A stretch of 64,000 nucleotides of DNA from an uncultured Sphaerochaeta sp. (GTDB lineage: Bacteria > Spirochaetota > Spirochaetia > Sphaerochaetales > Sphaerochaetaceae): positions 992,001-1,056,000 of the forward strand of contig NZ_OY781063.1 in assembly GCF_963676285.1 (NCBI RefSeq). The letters run 5' to 3'. The notes beneath the pieces were generated by a model. That model was not told the origin of the DNA and ran no database searches. It saw only the letters and a program-made list of their open reading frames with translations. Of the stretch, positions 8,215 through 16,613 are shown piece after piece (the first letter of the stretch is position 1; each line of letters opens with the position of its first letter). The translations under genes and the position numbers were made by a program.

Positions 8215-9498
8215 TTAATAAATGTACCCAAGCAGACGTGGAACGATCAAAGTCAGCTCCGGAATGTATGTCAGGAACATCAGTGCAATCAATTCAACTC
8301 CAATGAACGGTAATACTGCCTTGGAGATCTTCTCAATACTCAGCTTGGCAATCGGCGCCGCTGCATAGAGACAAGTACCTACCGGAGGCGTAATAAGGCC
8401 GAAGTTGAGGTTGACCAACATCACAATTGCAAAGTGCAATGGCTGAATTCCATAGGTCAATGCAATGGGTAGGAAGATTGGTGCCAGAATCAAGACACTT
8501 GCACCCGGATCCATAATCATACCCATGAACAACAAGAACAGGTTGACCATCAAGAGGAAAATAATCTTGTTTGAAGTAAGATTCAGCATGAAATTTGCAA
8601 TCAAGCTGGGGATTCTTTCGATTGCAAGAACCTGACCAAAGAGGTTTGCCAATGCGATAACAAGCAACGTTACTGAAGAGGTAACCGCTGCGCTGAGGAA
8701 GCTGTCAAAGACTTCCTTCAAACTCATCGTCTTGAGCAAGAAGAGCCCTGCAATAATTGCATACAGACAAGCAATAACAGCAGCTTCGGTTGGGGTGAAG
8801 TATCCACTGAAGATACCGATGACCAAGATTGCTGGGCACATCAGTCCAATAATGGACTCTTTCAGTGTATAGACTACTTCCTTCATCGGGATCTTATTTG
8901 TTCTTCGAGGATGGTTATGCTTCTTTGCATAGTAGTAAGAAAGAACCATCAGCGAGAATGCAACCAGGATGCCAGGCAGATAGCCTGCTGCAAACAATGC
9001 ACCAACTGACTCACCGGTAGCCATGGAGTAAATGACCATTACCACACTGGGAGGGATGATGGGACCAATAACCGAAGAGGCAACGGTTACCGCAGTCGCA
9101 TAAGCTGGTGTATATCCCTCTTTTTCCATCGCAGGAATCAGGATAGAACCAAGAGCTGCAGTATCTGCAACACCACTTCCGGTAATACCGGCGAAGAATA
9201 CGCTTGCCACAATATTCACCTGTGCGAGTGCACCAGGAATCCGTCCAACCAGAATATTGGAAAAGCTGATCAAGGCATCGGTAATCTTGGAACGGTTCAT
9301 CAACTCTCCTGCGAGAATGAAGAACGGGATGGCAAGCAAAATATAGTTATCAATGCCACTGTACATCTTCTGGCCGATCATGCTCAGAGGGATGTTTCCA
9401 AGAAACAAAAAGTAATACAGGCTGGATACGCCCAAAACAAATGCAATGGGGATGCCTATAGCCAATGCAAGTATAAAAACAACTGCGATAATACCCAT
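8215..9498 (-). CDS. dctM: TRAP transporter large permease DctM
   Basis: A 427-residue membrane protein with about 12 helices, the ion-coupled channel subunit of a TRAP importer. Family features include FILAGELMNRSKI near residue 60, GITGSGVADTAALGSIL near residue 106, and the C-terminal NLNFGLITPPVGTCLY loop. It comes after dctQ with a 14 bp gap. TRAP systems use a sodium gradient to bring in organic acids and sugar acids; the downstream dehydrogenase, transketolase and tartronate semialdehyde reductase genes suggest a hydroxylated C3-C6 acid or polyol. Confidence 0.93.
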   Translation of the reverse strand: MGIIAVVFILALAIGIPIAFVLGVSSLYYFLFLGNIPLSMIGQKMYSGIDNYILLAIPFFILAGELMNRSKITDALISFSNILVGRIPGALAQVNIVASVFFAGITGSGVADTAALGSILIPAMEKEGYTPAYATAVTVASSVIGPIIPPSVVMVIYSMATGESVGALFAAGYLPGILVAFSLMVLSYYYAKKHNHPRRTNKIPMKEVVYTLKESIIGLMCPAILVIGIFSGYFTPTEAAVIACLYAIIAGLFLLKTMSLKEVFDSFLSAAVTSSVTLLVIALANLFGQVLAIERIPSLIANFMLNLTSNKIIFLLMVNLFLLFMGMIMDPGASVLILAPIFLPIALTYGIQPLHFAIVMLVNLNFGLITPPVGTCLYAAAPIAKLSIEKISKAVLPFIGVELIALMFLTYIPELTLIVPRLLGYIY

Positions 9499-9512
9499 AG
9501 ATTCCTCTCCCC

Positions 9513-10013
9513 TTAACTTCCGATTGTCTTTCCAGCAATGCCTTTGCTGGTAAGCAAGTCACCTAATCCCCAAGCCAGATGAAAAAACATCATAAAGAAG
9601 GAGGCAGGGATCATCATTTTCACATACTTCATGGAGAAAGGAAGAATGTCTCCACGGATACGGACTGCTTTCATGGCAGCCTCATAACTGTTCATAAAGA
9701 AATAAACGACTGAGAACATAAGCACGAGATAGGCCACGACAGCCACAACCTTGGCAATCTTGGCAGGAAGTATGGTGACAATGATATTGACACCTGAATG
9801 CTGCTTATTTCTCAATGCGGCACTTGCCCCGATGTAGGTAAGGCTAACCAAACCCCATCTTGCCAACTCTTCAGTCCAAGAAAAACGCAGGCTGGTGAAC
9901 CTAGCAATAACACCAAGGGTGATAATGAAAAATACACCAATTAAGATAGCAGTCGCTATATAGGTTGCAATTTTTCCAAGGACCCAACTGATCCTATCCA
10001 GTACTTTAACCAC
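9513..10013 (-). CDS. dctQ: TRAP transporter small permease DctQ
   Basis: A four-helix protein of about 166 residues with the DctQ signature near the second helix (FSWTEELARWGLVSLTYIGAS). The frame stays open to a TTG at 10061, but that codon lies in the arm of a stable hairpin and has no ribosome site. GTG at 10013 has GAGG six bases upstream and gives a normal DctQ N-terminus (VKVLDRISWVLGK), so I choose it. It joins DctM to form the membrane complex. Confidence 0.87.
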   Translation of the reverse strand: MVKVLDRISWVLGKIATYIATAILIGVFFIITLGVIARFTSLRFSWTEELARWGLVSLTYIGASAALRNKQHSGVNIIVTILPAKIAKVVAVVAYLVLMFSVVYFFMNSYEAAMKAVRIRGDILPFSMKYVKMMIPASFFMMFFHLAWGLGDLLTSKGIAGKTIGS

Positions 10014-10031
10014 TTTGAACCTCACATAGTT

Positions 10032-10059
10032 GACGACCGCCTCGTATGAGACGATCGTC
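10032..10059 (-). promoter_or_regulatory. Intercistronic hairpin between dctP and dctQ
   Basis: GACGACCGCCTC (10032-10043) faces GAGACGATCGTC (10048-10059) across a four-base loop: ten of twelve positions pair by Watson-Crick rules, and the other two can wobble on one strand. It lies just behind the binding-protein gene and immediately before the likely dctQ ribosome site, so it may shield the dctP message and lower dctQ translation. Confidence 0.7.
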
Positions 10060-10080
10060 AATACTCAATTAATTATCTTC

Positions 10081-11262
10081 TTACCAACCAAACTTGGCTT
10101 CAGACTTCTTCACTTCTGCGAGGAACTCATCGACGATCTCATCGCCAACCTCACCTCTGAGCCAGTCATAGGTAGGAGCCGCTGCTTCCTTGAAAAGCTC
10201 AAGCTCTTCGGCTGTAGGAACATATACTTCCATGGTGTTCTTGACTGCTTCAAAGTCGAGAACGCGGGAAGCAAGGGCCTCAGATGCACGGTCTGCAGTC
10301 TGTGCATGATATGCAGCAATCTCGATGATGTGCTGATACTCAGCTGGCAGGGAGTTCCAGAAATCGGAGTTGATCAAGACAAAGTTCTCACTCCAGGTGT
10401 GGCCATCAAGGGTGATGTACTTCTGCACTTCATTCCACTTGTTGGCTGCAATGTTCCAGATAGGGTTCTCCTGTCCATCAACAACACCGGTTTGACAAGC
10501 GGTGTAGATCTCGCCGGAAGCAAGAGGAGTTGCTGCAGCGCCCATGGCCTCAACCATCTTCACGTAGATGGGGCTCTGCATAACGCGGAACTTCAAACCC
10601 TTCATGTCAGCAGGAGTACGAATAGGACGTACGTTGTTGGTGAAGTGGCGAGTACCATTCTGTCCAACAGAGAGCATCTTGAGTCCACTGATCTCTTCAA
10701 GCTCAGCTGTCATCTCTTTCCAGAGATCACTGGTGTCAAAGAAGTCCCATGCAATCTCATCACTCTTGAACACGTATGGGAGGAAGATAACCTGAGTCTC
10801 AGGCATCAGGGAAGAGATAGTTCCAGTAGTGGTTACCATCTCAATACCACCGCTCATTGCCATTTCCATGGTTGCCTTGGTGTCACCAAGTGCATTACCT
10901 GGATAGAGCTCAACTGCGACCTTACCATTCGAGTTTGACTCAACGATGCTCTTGAAGACCAAACCATAGGCATGCTCTGGGAGCGGGGTCTTCGAGATGT
11001 TTGGCCAGGTGGCTGCATCATAGTAAGCAAAGCGAATCGTGTAGTCTGGATCTACTGTGCGAACTTCTTCTTTTACAGACACCGCAATTTTTTCTTCAGT
11101 AGCAGGAGCTTCTGCAGCTGCAGTGGAAGAAGAGGTCTGAGCAGCACTAGCGGCAGGCATTGTTCCTGCAGTGCTGGCAGCAGCAGTTGCCTTCTTTTCA
11201 CAACCGATGAACAAGAAGGAAACAATCATGACGAGCGCAAGAACAGTCATCATTTTTTTCAT
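10081..11262 (-). CDS. dctP: TRAP transporter substrate-binding lipoprotein DctP
   Basis: A 393-residue DctP-family receptor. The leader ends in FLFIG-Cys21, a lipobox, so the protein is membrane-anchored. Residues 22 to about 60 are a low-complexity Ala/Ser/Thr/Glu linker, unusually long, which probably spaces the domain from the membrane. The binding fold follows, with the conserved ligand-carboxylate arginine region (LKFRVMQSPIY) and the GEIYTACQTGVVDGQENP signature. First gene of the TRAP operon; divergent from a FadR-type regulator whose candidate operators flank the promoter region. Confidence 0.93.
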   Translation of the reverse strand: MKKMMTVLALVMIVSFLFIGCEKKATAAASTAGTMPAASAAQTSSSTAAAEAPATEEKIAVSVKEEVRTVDPDYTIRFAYYDAATWPNISKTPLPEHAYGLVFKSIVESNSNGKVAVELYPGNALGDTKATMEMAMSGGIEMVTTTGTISSLMPETQVIFLPYVFKSDEIAWDFFDTSDLWKEMTAELEEISGLKMLSVGQNGTRHFTNNVRPIRTPADMKGLKFRVMQSPIYVKMVEAMGAAATPLASGEIYTACQTGVVDGQENPIWNIAANKWNEVQKYITLDGHTWSENFVLINSDFWNSLPAEYQHIIEIAAYHAQTADRASEALASRVLDFEAVKNTMEVYVPTAEELELFKEAAAPTYDWLRGEVGDEIVDEFLAEVKKSEAKFGW

Positions 11263-11296
11263 AACGTTACATTCTCCTTTTAGGACTTAAGCAATA

Positions 11297-11312
11297 AACT
11301 TATCTTACAAGT
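11297..11312. promoter_or_regulatory. Candidate operator upstream of dctP
   Basis: AACTTATCTTACAAGT is an imperfect inverted repeat (ACTT...AAGT). A similar repeat lies at 11452-11468 in front of the divergent FadR-type regulator gene, so both may bind that regulator. Confidence 0.45.
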
Positions 11313-11417
11313 GAAAAATGCATCTGTAAAGGAAAATTTTTACTTTTTTTCATATTTGTATATATTTCCTTATATATGTATCATTTATGACAATTTTTCC
11401 AATCATTAATTTTATAT

Positions 11418-11427
11418 TTATCGATAA
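11418..11427. promoter_or_regulatory. TTATCGATAA palindrome, copy 2
   Basis: It lies in the context ATATTTATCGATAAATTTTA, nearly identical to the sequence at 4173-4182. Both copies lie upstream of FadR-type regulator genes about 7 kb apart. Confidence 0.45.
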
Positions 11428-11451
11428 ATTTTACTTGCATCATACCCGTAA

Positions 11452-11468
11452 AACTTGTATTATAAGTT
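11452..11468. promoter_or_regulatory. Candidate autoregulatory operator of the FadR-type gene
   Basis: AACTTGTA-T-TATAAGTT is a near-perfect inverted repeat ending 18 bp before the start codon. It resembles the repeat at 11297-11312 on the dctP side of the same intergenic region. Confidence 0.5.
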
Positions 11469-11486
11469 AAAAGAGAGGTAGGGAAA

Positions 11487-12215
11487 ATGAGTGATAGGGA
11501 CAGTAAAGGACAGTCGTTACGGGTACAAATATTTGAGAAATTAAAGAATAGAATTGAGGCAGGGACCTGGGAGGTAGGAAGTAAGTTCCCTTCGGAAAAC
11601 CAACTCTGTAATGAATATAATGTGAGTAGGGTCACCATCCGCGCAGCCATCCAGCAACTTGAAGCTGTCGGATTGGTACAGACCCACCAGGGAGGGAGGA
11701 CGATTGTAATACGCACCCATATACGAGGGGCTGTGTCAGTCCTAAACCCATTTCAGACTTCCGACCTCCAAACAGACATCGTTAAAGTTCTGGAGTACCG
11801 CATGGTGGTTGAAAAAGGAACCATCGGACTAGCGGTACAGCATATTACAGAGGATGACCTCATCGCTTTGGAAGAGATTTTCAATATGATGCTCGTTCAT
11901 CATGATGACATCAAGAAGTTCTCACAGGCTGACTATCTCTTCCACAGGAAAATTGCTGAATCATCAAAGAATGAGATTCTCATTCAGGCCAACCAAGGCA
12001 TCGAGGAAGTACTTTCCAACACGATGGACACCATTGTAAGCCTTCTTGGATGCGCGATTGGTATTAGATACCACCGCCTCCTTCTAGCTGCACTTCGTGT
12101 TCACGATAAAGCGACCTGCGAGCAGCTCATGGAAGAGCACCTGCAGGCCACCATCGATGGGATCAAAAACTTTCTAGAAATCTCCAAAGACCCTAAAGAA
12201 AACGAAGGAGAATAA
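11487..12215 (+). CDS. GntR/FadR-family (FCD) transcriptional regulator
   Basis: A 242-residue regulator with a GntR winged helix at residues 8-75 (KFPSENQLCNEYNVSRVTIRA, read in two parts: KFPSENQL and NVSRVTIRA; wing THQGGRTIV) and a helical FCD domain at about 95-230 whose metal residues appear as QADYLFHRKIA, IRYHRLLLAALRVHD and MEEHLQ. GAGGTAGG precedes the ATG. It is divergent from the dctP operon, the usual arrangement for a local substrate-responsive repressor. It is a paralogue of the regulator at 3369-4079, with which it shares a promoter motif (TTATCGATAA). Confidence 0.9.
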   Translation: MSDRDSKGQSLRVQIFEKLKNRIEAGTWEVGSKFPSENQLCNEYNVSRVTIRAAIQQLEAVGLVQTHQGGRTIVIRTHIRGAVSVLNPFQTSDLQTDIVKVLEYRMVVEKGTIGLAVQHITEDDLIALEEIFNMMLVHHDDIKKFSQADYLFHRKIAESSKNEILIQANQGIEEVLSNTMDTIVSLLGCAIGIRYHRLLLAALRVHDKATCEQLMEEHLQATIDGIKNFLEISKDPKENEGE

Positions 12216-12222
12216 ATGAGAT

Positions 12223-12348
12223 TCACTCAGGTTTCTGTTTATGTTTACCAAGGAAAAGCAGAACCAGGAATATGATCAAGATGACCACAAAGATGGCCAG
12301 CATTCCTTGTCCCATCAATGTCAGGGATTTTGAAAAGATTGACTGCAT
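12223..12348 (-). CDS. Small membrane protein resembling the gamma subunit (OadG) of sodium-pump decarboxylases
   Basis: A 41-residue protein: a short N-terminal segment, MGQGM, one hydrophobic helix (residues 14-34) and a basic tail KHKQKPE. The pattern (helix preceded by GxGM, followed by a charged tail) resembles OadG/MmdD-type subunits, though it is shorter than usual. AGGAGGAGG sits directly upstream of the ATG, which fixes the start. It lies 10 bp behind the OadB-like gene, so the two should be co-translated. Function by association: stabilising the beta subunit. Confidence 0.65.
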   Translation of the reverse strand: MQSIFSKSLTLMGQGMLAIFVVILIIFLVLLFLGKHKQKPE

Positions 12349-12358
12349 ATGCCTCCTC

Positions 12359-13495
12359 CTACAACAATCCTGGGACCAAACCCAGGATGACACCGCCGGC
12401 GATGACTGAAGCAATCTGCCCTGCGACATTTGCCCCAACCGCATGCATCAAGAGATGGTTCTGTGGATCTGCTTGCTGGCCGAGCCGTTGGATGACCCTT
12501 GCCGACATGGGGAAGGCAGAAATACCGGCCGCTCCAACCATCGGGTTGACCTTCTGCTTTACGAACAAATTTAAGACCTTGGCAAAGACAACCCCTGCAA
12601 TGGTATCAAAAATGAAGGCAAGCAAACCAAGGCCCATGATCATAATGGTCTGGATGGTAACAAACGCTTCCGCTTTCATCGTGGATGCAATCGTGATACC
12701 GAGCAACAGCGTAATCAGGTTGACCAGGACCGTTTGGGCTGCCGTAGAGAGCGTATCCAGGACGGTACACTCCCTGATCAGGTTACCAAACATCAGCATC
12801 CCTACCAAGGAAACAGAAGCAGGAGCTACATAGCCAGCTACCACGGTAACGATGATCGGAAAGAGAATCTTTGCCCGCTTCGTTACTGAGCGGGGATTGT
12901 ACGGCATCTTGATCATCCGCTCTTTTTTTGTGGTGACCAGCTTGATGGCAAACGGCTGAATGATCGGTACCAAGGCCATATATGAATACGCCGCAATAGC
13001 AATCGGGCCTACATACTTGCTCCCAAGAACCTGTGATACCAGGATTGATGTTGGGCCATCAGCAGCCCCTATGATACCAATTGAGGCCGCATCTATAAGG
13101 TTGAATCCAAGCAAGGTAGCCACGCTGATGGTGGCAAAGATACCCCACTGGGCAGCTGCACCAAAAAGGATCAACTTTGGATTGGCCAGGAGTGGACCGA
13201 AGTCGATCATCGCCCCAATTCCGATGAACAGCAGCAGGGGCAATGCCTCTGCCGACTCTATACCCAGCTCAAAAAGCCAGTCAAGAATACCCGGTACCTC
13301 CCCGATTCCTTCCATCATCTGCGTGATGGCTCCAGAGAACGGCAAGTTGACCAGGATGGCACCAAAGCCCATGGGAAGCAAGAGCGAGGGCTCAAGTTTC
13401 TTCGCAATCGCAAGATAGATAAGAAGACCTCCCACACCAAACATTACCAGTTGCTTCCACGTGGTGTTAAGAAGTCCTTCCAGCAAGAAGTCCAT
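12359..13495 (-). CDS. Sodium-translocating decarboxylase beta subunit (OadB/GcdB/MmdB family)
   Basis: A 378-residue polytopic protein. Beta subunits of oxaloacetate, methylmalonyl-CoA and glutaconyl-CoA decarboxylases release CO2 from carboxybiotin and pump sodium outward. Conserved family segments are visible: LLFIGIGAMIDFGPLLANPKL, GAADGPTSILVSQVLGSKYVG (two signature loops with the sodium-binding Asp), and the C-terminal HLLMHAVGANVAGQIASVIAGG. Start: ATG 13495 with GGAGG six bases upstream. No carboxyltransferase (alpha) gene or dedicated biotin carrier is adjacent, so the catalytic partner must be encoded elsewhere. A terminator-like hairpin lies in its leader. Confidence 0.9.
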   Translation of the reverse strand: MDFLLEGLLNTTWKQLVMFGVGGLLIYLAIAKKLEPSLLLPMGFGAILVNLPFSGAITQMMEGIGEVPGILDWLFELGIESAEALPLLLFIGIGAMIDFGPLLANPKLILFGAAAQWGIFATISVATLLGFNLIDAASIGIIGAADGPTSILVSQVLGSKYVGPIAIAAYSYMALVPIIQPFAIKLVTTKKERMIKMPYNPRSVTKRAKILFPIIVTVVAGYVAPASVSLVGMLMFGNLIRECTVLDTLSTAAQTVLVNLITLLLGITIASTMKAEAFVTIQTIMIMGLGLLAFIFDTIAGVVFAKVLNLFVKQKVNPMVGAAGISAFPMSARVIQRLGQQADPQNHLLMHAVGANVAGQIASVIAGGVILGLVPGLL

Positions 13496-13520
13496 AGAGA
13501 ACCTCCGGGGAAAAAGAATA

Positions 13521-13562
13521 GGGGGAGAAGTTGACTTCGCACAATGGCAATGAAGCTCCCCC
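13521..13562 (-). promoter_or_regulatory. Terminator-like hairpin in the oadB leader (possible attenuator)
   Basis: On the minus strand GGGGGAG pairs with CTCCCCC around a 28-base region that can fold internally (CTTC/GAAG), and TATTCTTTTT follows directly. It lies 26 bp upstream of the oadB start, before the ribosome site. No minus-strand gene ends just upstream (the next gene is divergent), so it would act within the leader as an attenuator. Confidence 0.55.
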
Positions 13563-13601
13563 AACGTTGTTAATCATAGAGGGCTTATAGTCCGAGGTCA
13601 A

Positions 13602-14489
13602 ATGATAATTCTGGAAGATTTGGATCTTATTCTAGGGAAAGTGCCATACATATGTATTGAAACCAAATTTCCCTACTTCTATAGTACTGACATGTACACT
13701 CCAATACAGTTAACAAACAAGGACATACCTGCGATACGTACCTACATAGCAGAAGAGAAAGAGATGAATCTCTTCATTGAAGGAGACATCGAACAGTACG
13801 GATTGGAAACAGAAACTGTTTCTCTCTGGGCTTTTGGTGAGGATTGGGATTGCCTGTTGCTCAGGTACTACTCCAATTTTATCATCTCCAGCAACAAGGA
13901 TCAGTTTGATGCAAAAGCTGTGGCTGATTTCTTGCAAGACCAAGAGATCCAATGCATTAGTGCAAAGGAAACTATTCTCGAGCAATTGGCTCCTTACTAC
14001 CCCACCATTCCCTTTCAAGGCACATATTTATGTCGTTTAAAAAGAGATACATTCAAGAAGATCAAAACCGGAACGGAAGAAATACTCAAACTTGATCCAA
14101 GCCACTGTCAAGACATTGTAGACCTCTACAAGGTGATAGACGAATTTTCAAAGCCATACATCGAGCATGAGGAAGAGAAGATCAGGCAAACAAGGGAGAA
14201 TTATGAGAAAGGCTGTGAAGGGTATGGGATTTTCAAAGATGGCATGTTGGTATGCACAGCCTATACTACTGCCACTACAAGTAGTGGAGCCATGATCATT
14301 GGGGTGGCTACACACCCAGCCTATCGCCAGAGAGGCTATGCCTCCATGGTGATGAATCATCTCTGTGAACAGGGATTCCAGAGAGGGCTCTCATTCCTCT
14401 GCCTTTTCTATGATAACCCTGCAGCAGGCGCCATGTATCACAGACTTGGATTTGAGACAATCGGACGCTGGGCAATGATGAATTTCTAG
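13602..14489 (+). CDS. GNAT-family N-acetyltransferase
   Basis: A 295-residue protein. The C-terminal third has the GNAT acetyl-CoA fold: a beta strand ending in MIIGVATHPAYRQRGYASMVM, where RQRGYA is the Q/RxxGxG/A pyrophosphate-binding loop, followed by the final strands (LSFLCLFYDNPAAGAMYHRLGFETIG). The N-terminal part (residues 1-140) is not recognisable and may bind the acceptor. GAGG lies just before the ATG; ATG at 13692 is an alternative start. It is a single gene between divergent oadB and a co-oriented dehydrogenase; the substrate is unknown. Confidence 0.82.
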   Translation: MIILEDLDLILGKVPYICIETKFPYFYSTDMYTPIQLTNKDIPAIRTYIAEEKEMNLFIEGDIEQYGLETETVSLWAFGEDWDCLLLRYYSNFIISSNKDQFDAKAVADFLQDQEIQCISAKETILEQLAPYYPTIPFQGTYLCRLKRDTFKKIKTGTEEILKLDPSHCQDIVDLYKVIDEFSKPYIEHEEEKIRQTRENYEKGCEGYGIFKDGMLVCTAYTTATTSSGAMIIGVATHPAYRQRGYASMVMNHLCEQGFQRGLSFLCLFYDNPAAGAMYHRLGFETIGRWAMMNF

Positions 14490-14568
14490 GCTCGTACCTA
14501 AAATAACACAGATTCCAGGTTGCATGCTTACCACAATGACTTAGAATAGTAATGAGGAGAAGCAGACA

Positions 14569-15600
14569 ATGAAAGCACTGGTACTGGAAGAAAAAGGACG
14601 ACTGAGCGTACGTGATTATCCCATTGTAGAGCACATGGGCCCCTATGATGTAACCGTTGATGTTAAAGCATGCGGCATTTGTGGTAGTGACGTCCACTAC
14701 TACACAGAAGGAGCCATCGGGGATTTCGTCGTCAAGGAACCGATGATACTCGGCCACGAGGCTGCAGGTGTCGTGGTTGCCAAGGGTGAGCAAGTAACAA
14801 ACCTAGAAATAGGAGACTTGGTCTGTATGGAACCCGGTGTTCCCAACCTTCAAGCGAAACAAGTATTGGAAGGCAACTATCACCTCGACCCGGATATCTC
14901 TTTCTGGGCTACCCCGCCCATCCATGGCTGCTTGCGTGAGCAGGTCGTACATCCCTCCCGTTTCTGTTTCAAGTTACCCAAAGGAGTGAGCGTACAGGAG
15001 GGTGCCATGATGGAACCTTTGGCAACAGGTATTGAGGCAGCAAAGAAGGCCCAGGTAACTCCAGGGGACACTGCCCTGGTGGTAGGTGCTGGGACCATTG
15101 GCATTATGGTTGCGATCTCCTGCCTTGCTGCCGGATGCTCCAAGGTATTCATCAGCGATGTAAAAGAGGAGAAGCTAGCCATTGCAGCTTCCTATAAGAA
15201 TATCATCCCCATCAATGTGGCAAACCAGGATCTACAGACAACCATCATGGCTGAAACAAACAATGAAGGGGTAGATCGCCTCTTTGAAGCCTCAGGCAGC
15301 CCAAGGGTCTATCCATCTTTCTTCCGATGCGCCAAACGCGGTGCTACAGTGGTACTGGTAGGTATGATGAACGGAACTGTTCCTCTTGATGTTGCTTTAC
15401 TGCAGGTTCGTGGACTCCGTATTGAGACGCTCTTTCGCTACACGAACACTTTTGACAGGGCAGTAGCCTTGGTGGCAAATGGTTCTATTGATGTAAACCC
15501 CCTGATCTCCAAAGTATTTCCCTTTGAAAAGGCAGTGGAAGCCTACGAGTATGCAGCCGAGGGGCATCAGGATGTAGTGAAGGTGATGATTGAGTTGTAA
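14569..15600 (+). CDS. Zinc-dependent medium-chain dehydrogenase (xylitol/L-iditol dehydrogenase type)
   Basis: A 343-residue MDR polyol dehydrogenase: catalytic zinc ligands in [10 protein letters not shown] and GHEAAG, Rossmann motif [11 protein letters not shown]. The [10 protein letters not shown] stretch is typical of the sorbitol/xylitol group, which interconverts polyols and ketoses with NAD. The structural-zinc cysteine cluster is not in its usual four-Cys form (a single [15 protein letters not shown] loop replaces it), as in many xylitol dehydrogenases. GAGGAG lies nine bases before the ATG. It differs strongly from the MDR enzyme at 7162-8190. It may serve the sugar module to the right, but the next operon is convergent. 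Confidence 0.87.
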   Translation: MKALVLEEKGRLSVRDYPIVEHMGPYDVTVDVKACGICGSDVHYYTEGAIGDFVVKEPMILGHEAAGVVVAKGEQVTNLEIGDLVCMEPGVPNLQAKQVLEGNYHLDPDISFWATPPIHGCLREQVVHPSRFCFKLPKGVSVQEGAMMEPLATGIEAAKKAQVTPGDTALVVGAGTIGIMVAISCLAAGCSKVFISDVKEEKLAIAASYKNIIPINVANQDLQTTIMAETNNEGVDRLFEASGSPRVYPSFFRCAKRGATVVLVGMMNGTVPLDVALLQVRGLRIETLFRYTNTFDRAVALVANGSIDVNPLISKVFPFEKAVEAYEYAAEGHQDVVKVMIEL

Positions 15601-15624
15601 GGATCTTGATATATATAGCACATA

Positions 15625-15644
15625 CGCTCCTTAAAATAGGAGCG
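15625..15644. terminator. Hairpin between convergent genes
   Basis: CGCTCCT-TAAAAT-AGGAGCG forms a perfect seven-base-pair stem in the 67 bp gap between the plus-strand dehydrogenase and the minus-strand sugar operon. T tracts are poor on both sides, so termination strength is uncertain. Confidence 0.5.
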
Positions 15645-15667
15645 CATGATGTACGTAAAAATAAGAA

Positions 15668-16585
15668 TTATTTCGAGGCTTCAGCAAATAAAGCGATTTT
15701 TGCAAAAAAATCCTCGAGAATAAGTCTAGAATCAATACGCCTATATACTCTAATCGGTCTGTTTAAAGGTGTATGGATGTACTGCATATCAGATCCAAAT
15801 AAGGGTGCAGGTACCCAGTCATACTCAAAACGATCCTCATACAGTAGCACTCCAATTGTAGGAGAGTCTCCCAGAACCCAGGACTCACCACTTCTGAACG
15901 AATTATTTCTTGCCTCTGGCTCCTGAGCGTATTCGTTGAGTTGTTCAAACAAGTATCTACCAATCTCACCTTTCCAATACACTTTCTGTTCCAACTCTGC
16001 CAATGATACAACAGCACGTTCAAATACATTCTGGGGTATCTGCCAAACAGGAATCTGGGATGCAAAGATTACATTTGCTGCATGGATATCATTCTTTAGA
16101 TTAAATTCAGGACCACCAGCTGGATACTTGGCACCTCCAATCCAAATAGCAGTCAAACGATTTGCAATCCTAGGTTCCTGGAGATATGCACTTGCCAAAT
16201 CAGTAATTGGACCTAAAAACAATACATAGAGTGGTCTAGGATCATCTTTCATTGCTTCTTCGATAATAAGAGAAGCTCCTTCACTCGGGATAATCTCTTC
16301 CTTGGTCTGCATTGGACAAGAGGCACCACGAAAGATAAGATCGGTATGATCAATCTGCATCTTATCGAACACACGTTTTAGTTCCTCATAACCTCGCTCC
16401 ATACTGTCTGTGTGCCGATCGACCCCGTAGTGTGCACTAATAAAGCCTACATTCTCAAATTTTGGACTTAATGCAGCATGCACTATTGCAAACTGGTCAT
16501 CAGCCTCATTTTTTGCATCGGTATTGGTAATTACCCTAATAATTTTCTCTTCTGGAACTCGAAAAGCATATTTGGTATAGCGCAT
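15668..16585 (-). CDS. Nucleoside-hydrolase-like protein in a glycoside operon
   Basis: A 305-residue protein of the nucleoside hydrolase superfamily, whose members cleave N-ribofuranosides using a calcium-bound water. The N-terminal metal motif is present as NTDAKNEADDQFA (residues 21-33), two residues longer than the classical DxDxGxDD spacing and with Asn for the first Asp. LFLGPITDLASAY and the GGAKYPAGGPEFNLKNDIHAA region match the family core. It has no signal peptide and is last in an operon with a sugar ABC transporter and two glycosidases (28 bp after GH3), so a glycoside, perhaps a furanoside, may be its substrate instead of a nucleoside. Confidence 0.78.
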   Translation of the reverse strand: MRYTKYAFRVPEEKIIRVITNTDAKNEADDQFAIVHAALSPKFENVGFISAHYGVDRHTDSMERGYEELKRVFDKMQIDHTDLIFRGASCPMQTKEEIIPSEGASLIIEEAMKDDPRPLYVLFLGPITDLASAYLQEPRIANRLTAIWIGGAKYPAGGPEFNLKNDIHAANVIFASQIPVWQIPQNVFERAVVSLAELEQKVYWKGEIGRYLFEQLNEYAQEPEARNNSFRSGESWVLGDSPTIGVLLYEDRFEYDWVPAPLFGSDMQYIHTPLNRPIRVYRRIDSRLILEDFFAKIALFAEASK

Positions 16586-16613
16586 CAGTCACTCCTTATT
16601 ACATCAGATAATT

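Noticed and set aside
10014..10061. TTG start of dctQ at 10061
   Set aside because: The codon sits in a hairpin arm without ribosome site; GTG at 10013 has GAGG at proper spacing and gives a normal protein.
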